From positions 1 through 12,717 of the forward strand of contig RDXA01000132.1 of assembly GCA_004292705.1 (NCBI GenBank): a stretch of 12,717 nucleotides of DNA. The letters are read 5' to 3'. The notes beneath the pieces were generated by a model, which worked only from the letters and a program-made list of their open reading frames with translations, made no database searches and had not been told where the DNA came from. A program made the translations under genes and the position numbers. The stretch comes from Sphingomonadales bacterium (GTDB lineage: Bacteria; Pseudomonadota; Alphaproteobacteria; Sphingomonadales; Sphingomonadaceae). Positions within the stretch are counted from its first letter, which is position 1. Each line of letters opens with the position of its first letter. Shown here piece after piece: positions 7,306 through 12,053 of the stretch.

Positions 7306-7334
7306 CGGTTAGAACGCATGGCGCGCGCCTGCAA
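7306..7334 (-). promoter_or_regulatory. Possible cobS promoter
   Basis: Read on the minus strand, TTGCAG (7334-7329) and TAACCG (7311-7306) are separated by 17 bases, and the cobS ATG (7295) follows ten bases after the second element. There is no ribosome-binding site before the ATG, so the message may be nearly leaderless. The first element overlaps one copy of the direct repeat CTGCAAGC. This is a motif match without experimental support. Confidence 0.3.
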
Positions 7335-7394
7335 GCAGTCGTTTGCGTGGCCAAGCTGGCAATTTGAGGAGCCCGTTTCCCTTGCGCTGCAAGC
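7329..7394. repeat. Direct repeat CTGCAAGC in the cobS/oxygenase divergent region
   Basis: The 8-mer CTGCAAGC occurs at 7329-7336 and 7387-7394, 58 bases apart, within the 117-base gap between cobS and the oxygenase gene. Each copy sits in a small dyad: CTGC-AA-GCAG (7329-7338) and CTTGC-GCT-GCAAG (7381-7393). The first overlaps the candidate cobS -35 element and the second lies just upstream of the candidate oxygenase -10 element. A regulator acting on both genes is possible but unproven. Confidence 0.35.
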
Positions 7395-7405
7395 GAGCCT
7401 ATACG
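7376..7405 (+). promoter_or_regulatory. Possible promoter for the oxygenase-GST unit
   Basis: TATACG (7400-7405) lies seven bases before the ATG at 7413, with TTTCCC (7376-7381) 18 bases upstream as a weak -35 candidate. No ribosome-binding site precedes the ATG, so a leaderless transcript would fit. The -10 element is reasonable for this G+C content and the -35 is poor. Confidence 0.3.
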
Positions 7406-7412
7406 CGCTGCG

Positions 7413-8264
7413 ATGCCCGATCCCATCGAATCGCTGCGCTTGAAGCTGGTTGCCCAGGTGCGCGGGGTATTTCACGATTCGAGCCAGGGCCAGACGCCGA
7501 CCCCGCCATCGGATGAGGCCCTGTTTGAACGCGACAGCCCGATCCGGCAGGTCCACGCCGATATCGTCGGGATGATGACCGGCGGGGTGCGCGCGCTGCT
7601 CTTGCAGATGCTCCATCCCCACGCGCTGCAAGGCGTGCTCGATCATTCCAACTTTCGGCAGGACATGCACGGACGCCTGCGGCGGACGGCGCGGTTCATT
7701 GCGGTGACGACCTTCGGCCACCGCGACGAGGCATTGAAGGCGATCGATCGCGTCAACCGCATCCATGCGAAAGTCGGTGGAACGCTGCCTGATGGCAGCC
7801 GCTACGAAGCGACCAATCCCCGCACGCTCGCATGGGTTCATGTGACCGAGGCACAGAGCTTTCTGGCTGGATATATCCGGCATGTCCGCCCTGGAATGCC
7901 GATGCCCGAGCAGGATCAGTATTACCGCCAGTTTGCCGTTATTGCGCGCGCACTGGGTGCCGATCCGGTCCCCGAAACCCGCGCCGAAGCAGAAATGATC
8001 TTCCGCACACTGCGCCACGATCTCAGCGCCTCTCCGCAAGCGCGTGAGGTCGCGCAACTGGTCTTGAACCAGCGCCCGCCGGGCACGCCGCAAGCGGTGC
8101 AGACGATGATCACCGCCGATGCGGTGGCGATGTTGCCTGATTGGTCACGCACCATGCTGAACCTCCAGCGTCCAGTATTGACCGCGTTCCCAGCCCGCGC
8201 GGCCACGTGGGGCATGGGACGCACCTTGCGTTGGGCCTTCCGGCAGAGCCCTGCCCGCCCCTAA
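7413..8264 (+). CDS. MpaB/DUF2236 family putative oxygenase
   Basis: This 283-residue protein matches the DUF2236 (oxygenase MpaB/rubber oxygenase Lcp-like) family. In characterised relatives the domain binds haem and cleaves carbon-carbon double bonds, but most bacterial members have no known substrate. Visible family features are DSPIRQVHADIVGMMTGGVR (41-60), LQMLHPHALQGVLDHSNF (64-81), the RTARFIAVTTFG segment (91-102), RIHAKVGG (116-123) and TLAWVHVTEAQSF (138-150). The conserved histidines His70, His118 and His143 are candidate haem or catalytic residues. No signal peptide is visible. ATG 7413 lacks a ribosome-binding site and lies 117 bases from the divergent cobS start. A GST gene follows after 21 bases, suggesting that the pair processes an oxidised or electrophilic product; this is inference. 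Confidence 0.88.
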   Translation: MPDPIESLRLKLVAQVRGVFHDSSQGQTPTPPSDEALFERDSPIRQVHADIVGMMTGGVRALLLQMLHPHALQGVLDHSNFRQDMHGRLRRTARFIAVTTFGHRDEALKAIDRVNRIHAKVGGTLPDGSRYEATNPRTLAWVHVTEAQSFLAGYIRHVRPGMPMPEQDQYYRQFAVIARALGADPVPETRAEAEMIFRTLRHDLSASPQAREVAQLVLNQRPPGTPQAVQTMITADAVAMLPDWSRTMLNLQRPVLTAFPARAATWGMGRTLRWAFRQSPARP

Positions 8265-8271
8265 GCCTATC

Positions 8272-8285
8272 CGGGAGAGAGAGAA
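8272..8285 (+). promoter_or_regulatory. Ribosome-binding site that fixes the GST TTG start
   Basis: GGGAG (8273-8277) within the GA-rich leader CGGGAGAGAGAGAA lies eight bases before TTG 8286. The next in-frame ATG (residue 11) would cut away the first beta strand of the thioredoxin fold and has no such site, so the TTG is the likely start. The same CGGGAGAGAGAG 12-mer precedes the SDR gene at 10337-10348. Confidence 0.7.
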
Positions 8286-8912
8286 TTGGCCGAATTCACC
8301 TTCTACACCGTCGCCATGAGCCGCGGGCAAATTTCGCGCTGGGCGCTGCACGAGGCAGGCGCGGATTACGAACAGGTTGTGTTCGACTGGGCGAGCCGAC
8401 CGGAAAGCTTCAAGGGCATCAACCCGATGAACAAGGTGCCCGCGCTGGTGCACCACCATCAGGGCCACGATCACGTCATCACCGAATGCGCGGCGATCAA
8501 CCACTATCTCGCCGAAACCCACCCGGGCGCGGGCCTGCTGCCCGATGCTCACGAGAAAGCCGCCTATTTCCGTTGGCTGTTTTTTGCTGCCGGGCCGCTC
8601 GAACAGGCCGTGGTGGGCAAGGCGATGGGCTGGGAGGTGCCCGAGGGCAAGACCGGGATGGCAGGATTTGGCAGCCTTGATCTGGCGCTCGATGCCATCG
8701 AAGGCTGGCTCAAGGTCAACGATTATGTCGCTGGCAGCCGCTTCACCATGGCCGACACTTACGTCGGCAGCCAGTTCGTGTGGGGCCTGCGCTTCGGTTC
8801 GATCCCCGAGACGCCTGCGTTCAAGGCCTATGTCGAACGGATCACCCAACGCCCCGCCTACAGGCAAGCCAACGCCATTGACGCAGCGATCATAAAGGCG
8901 GCGCAGGGTTAG
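8286..8912 (+). CDS. Glutathione S-transferase family protein
   Basis: This 208-residue cytosolic protein has the two-domain GST layout. The N-terminal thioredoxin-like domain (about 1-80) begins with the strand FTFYTVAMSRGQ, with Ser12 near the usual activating Ser/Cys/Tyr position. It includes INPMNKVPAL (45-54), where Pro52 is the cis-proline before the glutathione-binding strand. ITECAAINHYLAE (65-77) has Glu67 at the gamma-glutamyl contact, with Cys68 where Ser is commonest. The alpha-helical C-terminal domain contains FTMADTYVGSQF, the hydrophobic staple/N-cap box. The start is TTG 8286. It follows the oxygenase gene after 21 bases and probably shares its transcript. The TAG stop overlaps the J-domain gene's stop by four bases. 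GST activity is likely by family, but the substrate is unknown. Confidence 0.92.
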   Translation: MAEFTFYTVAMSRGQISRWALHEAGADYEQVVFDWASRPESFKGINPMNKVPALVHHHQGHDHVITECAAINHYLAETHPGAGLLPDAHEKAAYFRWLFFAAGPLEQAVVGKAMGWEVPEGKTGMAGFGSLDLALDAIEGWLKVNDYVAGSRFTMADTYVGSQFVWGLRFGSIPETPAFKAYVERITQRPAYRQANAIDAAIIKAAQG

Positions 8913-9502
8913 GCCAGTGCTGCACTTTTCCTGAGCAGTTGATACGCCTCGACCACAGCATTGAGCTGCGCCTCGTGCTTGCGATCACCGCCATTGCGAT
9001 CTGGATGATAGCGCCGAACCAGCTCGGAATAGCGCCGCCGCAAGCGGGTGCGATCGGTGTCTGATCCGAGACCCATCGTCTCAAGCGCCTGTGCTTCCTC
9101 GCGCGAAAAGCGCCCGGTCGCCGCCGTCCGCGCCTCACGCTCGGCACGGCTGCGGATGCCGCGTGCACGGGCAGCGATGGCCTCCAACGGATCGGCATAA
9201 TCGGCCCAGCGCGGCACCCCGTCCACGCCTGCATCGGGGCGAAAGGTACGGCTTTCGGTGCGCCACCCAGCGATCGGCGACTGCGCGGCGATGATTTCTT
9301 CGGCGCTCATGCCTCCGAACCAGTCATAGCCCGCGTTGAATTCCCGCACGTGATCAAGGCAGAACCAGCGCCATTCGCCCGGGCCGTCAAACCCGTGCGG
9401 GCGGCGGCCGGGCGCGCGGAATTCGCCCGCCTCACGGCAGCCGGGCGCTTCGCACCCGCGTCCTTCGCTCTCGACGCGGCCATGAAATCGTGGTGAAGAC
9501 AT
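8909..9502 (-). CDS. J-domain protein with an N-terminal CxxxxC...CxxH motif
   Basis: This 197-residue protein ends in a J domain (about 140-195): helix RTRLRRRYSELVRRYHPDRN with the HPD tripeptide at 166-168, followed by KHEAQLNAVVEAYQLL. J domains stimulate the ATPase of Hsp70 (DnaK). There is no Gly/Phe region and no DnaJ zinc finger. Instead the N-terminus has Cys17, Cys22, Cys48 and His51 (CEAPGC and CLDH), a spacing that could bind zinc. Alphaproteobacterial proteins of this architecture are commonly encoded beside bolA and cobS/cobT, as here. ATG 9502 gives MSSPRFHGRV; the frame is open to 9667, but that part overlaps bolA on the other strand. No ribosome-binding site is clear, and the start codon abuts an inverted repeat. 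Confidence 0.88.
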   Translation of the reverse strand: MSSPRFHGRVESEGRGCEAPGCREAGEFRAPGRRPHGFDGPGEWRWFCLDHVREFNAGYDWFGGMSAEEIIAAQSPIAGWRTESRTFRPDAGVDGVPRWADYADPLEAIAARARGIRSRAEREARTAATGRFSREEAQALETMGLGSDTDRTRLRRRYSELVRRYHPDRNGGDRKHEAQLNAVVEAYQLLRKSAALA

Positions 9503-9539
9503 TGGACTTGAGAATGGCGACGGGCCTCCCAAGTTCCAA
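9502..9539. repeat. Imperfect inverted repeat next to the J-domain start codon
   Basis: TTGGACTTG (9502-9510) and CAAGTTCCAA (9530-9539) are complementary over nine pairs with one bulged base, separated by 19 bases. On the minus strand the stem ends at the first base of the J-domain ATG and its loop contains a GGGAGG sequence. It could be an operator dyad between the divergent genes or an RNA hairpin affecting J-domain translation. The complementarity is seen directly; the role is inference. Confidence 0.4.
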
Positions 9540-9542
9540 GCC

Positions 9543-9564
9543 GCAATCGCGCTTTCGCGCTTGC
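9543..9564 (+). repeat. Hairpin in the bolA leader
   Basis: GCAA-TC-GCGC-TTTC-GCGC-TTGC (9543-9564) forms an eight-pair stem with a two-base bulge and a four-base loop. It ends just before the bolA ribosome-binding site at 9566-9573. On the opposite strand the loop reads GAAA, which would be a stable GNRA tetraloop in the J-domain leader. It has no U-tract, so I do not call it a terminator. Confidence 0.4.
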
Positions 9565-9580
9565 AAAGAAGGAAACTCCC

Positions 9581-9847
9581 ATGTCGGTTGCCGAGGAAAT
9601 GCGTGAACGTCTGACCGAGGCCTTTGCGCCCGCAGCGCTGGCGATCATCAATGATAGCGCCAAGCATTCAGGACACATGGGTGACGATGGTTCGGGCGAA
9701 TCACATTTCACCATCGAGATCGAGGCGGCCGCCTTCGCCCCGATGAACCGCCTCGCCCGCCAGCGTGCGGTGATCGCGGCGCTCGGCGATATCGTCGGCC
9801 AGCGGGTGCATGCGGTGGCAATCAAGGCAGGCGTGCCGGAGGCCTGA
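9581..9847 (+). CDS. BolA family protein
   Basis: This 88-residue single-domain protein has the BolA signature: DSAKHSGH (25-32), ESHFTIEIE (40-48) and the late helix-strand QRVHAVAIKAGVP (74-86). BolA proteins bind monothiol glutaredoxins and share a [2Fe-2S] cluster, acting in iron sensing or Fe-S trafficking; His77 in the VHA motif is the expected cluster ligand, and His29/His32/His42 lie in the loop region that varies between subfamilies. The start is well defined: ATG 9581 with AAGAAGGA at 9566-9573. Its stop overlaps the Nudix start as TGATG (9845-9849), so the two are translationally coupled. It diverges from the J-domain gene across 78 bases. Confidence 0.95.
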   Translation: MSVAEEMRERLTEAFAPAALAIINDSAKHSGHMGDDGSGESHFTIEIEAAAFAPMNRLARQRAVIAALGDIVGQRVHAVAIKAGVPEA

Positions 9848-10296
9848 TGCTCAACCCCGCCCTGCGCCTGCGCCGCGCGGCGCGGCTGATCGTGCTCGAT
9901 CCGGAGGGCCGCGCGCTGATGTTCCGCTATGATGTGCCGGGGCGCGATCCCTTCTGGGTGATGGCTGGCGGCGAGTGCGATCCCGGAGAAAGCTTCGAGG
10001 ATGCTGCGCGGCGCGAATTGCTCGAGGAGACGGGGATCATTGCCGATCCGGGCGAGCAAGTCGCGCGGATGACGCCGGAATTCATAACGGTGGAAGGCGA
10101 ACCGGTACAGGCGGACGAACGCTTCTTTCTGGTGCGCGTGGCTGAGGCCCGGATCGACACCAGCCGCCACACTGTGCTTGAACAACAGCTTATGACCCAG
10201 CACCGCTGGTTCACCCTCGCGGAACTGGAAGACTGGCCCGAGGCGGTGTTTCCGGTTGAGCTGGCCGCCATGATCCGGTCTCAAACCGCAACCTGA
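9847..10296 (+). CDS. Nudix hydrolase
   Basis: This 149-residue cytosolic protein has a complete Nudix box, G-x5-E-x7-REL-x-EE-x-GI: Gly42, Glu48, Arg56-Glu57-Leu58, Glu60-Glu61 and Gly63-Ile64. The glutamates bind the metal that cleaves a nucleoside-diphosphate-linked (X) substrate. The preceding strands AARLIVLDPEGRALMFRYD (11-29) and the tail W-F-T-L-A-E-L (near 120) are typical of the MutT-like group. The substrate cannot be read from the sequence. ATG 9847 overlaps the bolA stop by one base (TGATG), with no separate ribosome-binding site needed. The stop is followed by a 54-base gap before the SDR gene. Confidence 0.93.
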   Translation: MLNPALRLRRAARLIVLDPEGRALMFRYDVPGRDPFWVMAGGECDPGESFEDAARRELLEETGIIADPGEQVARMTPEFITVEGEPVQADERFFLVRVAEARIDTSRHTVLEQQLMTQHRWFTLAELEDWPEAVFPVELAAMIRSQTAT

Positions 10297-10325
10297 TTGC
10301 CCTGTCCGCCGACGCTCGCTAGTCC
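10297..10325 (+). promoter_or_regulatory. Possible promoter of the SDR-epoxide hydrolase pair
   Basis: TTGCCC (10297-10302) and GCTAGTCC (10318-10325) lie in the gap after the Nudix gene with 14-17 bases between cores. This is similar in layout to alphaproteobacterial housekeeping promoters (TTG core, then GCTA-type -10). The -10 match is partial, so this is a weak call. Confidence 0.28.
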
Positions 10326-10344
10326 TCTCGCGACAACGGGAGAG
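10325..10344 (+). promoter_or_regulatory. Hairpin that could cover the SDR ribosome-binding site
   Basis: CTCTCGCG (10325-10332) and CGGGAGAG (10337-10344) pair over seven positions with one G-G mismatch and an ACAA loop. The 3' arm contains the GGGAGAG ribosome-binding site (10338-10344) of the SDR gene (ATG 10351). If formed, it would reduce initiation. The pairing is seen directly; regulation is inference. Confidence 0.4.
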
Positions 10345-10350
10345 AGAGCA

Positions 10351-11160
10351 ATGGACTACACGGGCAAGGTAGCGTGGATCACCGGGGCATCATCGGGCAT
10401 CGGCGCGGCGCTGGCGCGCGAGTTGGCGGCGCGCGGCGCGCATGTGGTGCTGTCAGGCCGCGACGAAGCCCGGCTGGCCGAGGTTGCCGCGGATTGCGGC
10501 GAGACGCTAATCCTCGCCTTCGATGTGCGCGACGAAGCCGCGCTGGCCGATGCCACGGCCAAAGCCATCGCCTGGAAAGGCCATGTCGATATCGCCTTCG
10601 CCAATGCCGGAATCTCCCAGCGCAGCCGCGCGCTCAACACCGATATGCAGGTCTACCGCGATATCATCGCGATCGATCTCCTCGCCCAGATTGCGTTCAC
10701 CCAAGGGCTGATCGGCCATATGAGCGCGCGCGGTTCGGGCGCGCTCGGATTCATCTCCTCGATCGCGGGCAAGGTTGGCGTGCCGCTGCGCACCGCCTAT
10801 TGCGCCGCCAAGTTTGGCCTCGCGGGCTATGCCGATGCGCTTCGCGCCGAGTTGTCGCAGAGCGGTGTCACGGTCCACACGATCTATCCCGGATCGGTCG
10901 CCACCAACGTCTCGCGCAATGCGCTGACCGGCGCAGGCAGCGCGCGCGGGCGCAGCGACAAGGCGATCGACAACGGCATCCCCGCTGATGACGCCGCGCG
11001 CACCATGCTCAATGAAATCGCCGCCGGCACGCGCGAGATCATCGTTGCCCAAGGCATGGAGGCCGGCATGGGCGAACTGCGCCGCACGCCTGACAGCCTG
11101 TTCGACTCGGTCGCGGCGATGGTCGCCAATGGCTATATGGACAAGCTGGAGCACGAATAA
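10351..11160 (+). CDS. SDR family NAD(P)-dependent oxidoreductase (DHRS7-like)
   Basis: This 269-residue classical short-chain dehydrogenase/reductase interconverts alcohols and carbonyls using NAD(P). The cofactor motif is TGASSGIG (11-18), and the adenine-ring segment includes DVR (58-60) and NAG (85-87). The active site is Ser137 (SSIAG), Tyr150 and Lys154 (YCAAK). The usual tetrad Asn appears as Asp109 (IAIDLLAQ). SGRDEARL after the second strand, with Arg37, suggests NADPH preference. The sequence around YCAAKFGLAGYADALRAEL and YPGSVATNV resembles DHRS7-type SDRs. ATG 10351 is fixed by GGGAGAG at 10338-10344; the open frame begins at 10297, but only a weak TTG is there. It overlaps the epoxide hydrolase gene by one base (TAATG). 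Confidence 0.93.
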   Translation: MDYTGKVAWITGASSGIGAALARELAARGAHVVLSGRDEARLAEVAADCGETLILAFDVRDEAALADATAKAIAWKGHVDIAFANAGISQRSRALNTDMQVYRDIIAIDLLAQIAFTQGLIGHMSARGSGALGFISSIAGKVGVPLRTAYCAAKFGLAGYADALRAELSQSGVTVHTIYPGSVATNVSRNALTGAGSARGRSDKAIDNGIPADDAARTMLNEIAAGTREIIVAQGMEAGMGELRRTPDSLFDSVAAMVANGYMDKLEHE

Positions 11161-12053
11161 TGCGTTTCGAACAGAAGCGGGTGCATCTGCCCAACGGCAT
11201 CCATCTCAACGTGGTCGACGAAGGCCCGGTCGACGCCCCGGTGCTGATGTTTCTCCATGGCTTCCCGGAAAGCCACCGCACCTGGCGCCACCAGATCGCG
11301 CATTTCTCTGATCGCTATCGTTGCATTGCGCCCGATCAGCGCGGCTACCGCGGCTCTTCCAAGCCGCAAGCTGTAGAAGCCTACACGCCCGACAAGCTGA
11401 TCGGCGATGTCTTCCTGCTGGCGGACGCGCTGGGCATCGGCCACTTTACCATTGTCGGGCATGACTGGGGCGGCGCGCTGGCCTGGGGGGTGGCGCTGGG
11501 CGGGCAGCACCTTCGGGTAAGCGGCGCGATCATTGCCAACGCCCCGCACCCGGCGATTTTCCAGAAACTGCTCTACACTCACCCCGTCCAGCGCGAGGCG
11601 AGCCAGTACATCCGCGGTTTTCGTGACACAGCCAATGATGCGCTGGTCAAGGAACACGGGCTGACCGGTCTGTTGCTGAAAGAGGTCAAGTGGGATCGCC
11701 CCAACGCGATGGAGCCGGAGGAGCGTGACGCGCTGCTGCTCGACTGGCAGAACCGTGATGCCGCCTTCGGGATGCTCAACTACTACCGCGCCAGTCCGAT
11801 TGACGTGCCGACGATGGACGCGCCCTACGAGATTCCCGCAGGCTATACCGCGCCGCAATTGCCTAAGCTGACCATCCCGACGCTGGTGATCTGGGCGCTC
11901 GACGATCTCGCGCTGCCGCCGGAGAACCTCCAAGGGCTGGAGGACATTATCGACCCGCTCACCATCGTAAAGGTGCCGGATTGCGGCCATTTCGTCCCGT
12001 GGGAGGCGCCGGAGGCGGTCAACGCGGCGATGGAGGCGTTTCTGGCGGGCTAG
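11160..12053 (+). CDS. Alpha/beta hydrolase, epoxide-hydrolase-like
   Basis: This 297-residue cytosolic protein fits the epoxide hydrolase branch of the alpha/beta hydrolases. The oxyanion motif is HGFP (33-36). The nucleophile elbow GHDWGG (100-105) has Asp102 as nucleophile rather than Ser. The acid is Asp248 or Asp249 (WALDD), and the base is His277 (DCGHFVPWEAPE). LNYYRAS (206-212) in the cap corresponds to the usual LNWYR segment carrying a ring-opening tyrosine; Tyr150 is the possible second one. Haloalkane dehalogenases share the Asp nucleophile but have a different oxyanion/halide pair, so epoxide hydrolase is more likely. It overlaps the SDR stop by one base (TAATG), and its TAG stop shares CTAG (12050-12053) with the opposing gene. 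Confidence 0.9.
   Translation: MRFEQKRVHLPNGIHLNVVDEGPVDAPVLMFLHGFPESHRTWRHQIAHFSDRYRCIAPDQRGYRGSSKPQAVEAYTPDKLIGDVFLLADALGIGHFTIVGHDWGGALAWGVALGGQHLRVSGAIIANAPHPAIFQKLLYTHPVQREASQYIRGFRDTANDALVKEHGLTGLLLKEVKWDRPNAMEPEERDALLLDWQNRDAAFGMLNYYRASPIDVPTMDAPYEIPAGYTAPQLPKLTIPTLVIWALDDLALPPENLQGLEDIIDPLTIVKVPDCGHFVPWEAPEAVNAAMEAFLAG

Noticed and set aside
7296..8093. Upstream extension of the cobS frame on the - strand.
   Set aside because: This part is antisense to the oxygenase gene and has no CobS-like sequence; family similarity begins just after ATG 7295.
8145..8867. A 240-codon - strand frame opposite the oxygenase/GST junction.
   Set aside because: It spans two well-supported genes on the other strand and shows no domain.
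9503..9667. Upstream extension of the J-domain frame.
   Set aside because: It runs antisense through the divergent intergenic region and the start of bolA, and adds no recognisable sequence.
10507..11154. A 215-codon - strand frame opposite the SDR gene.
   Set aside because: It is a shadow of a gene with intact cofactor and active-site motifs.
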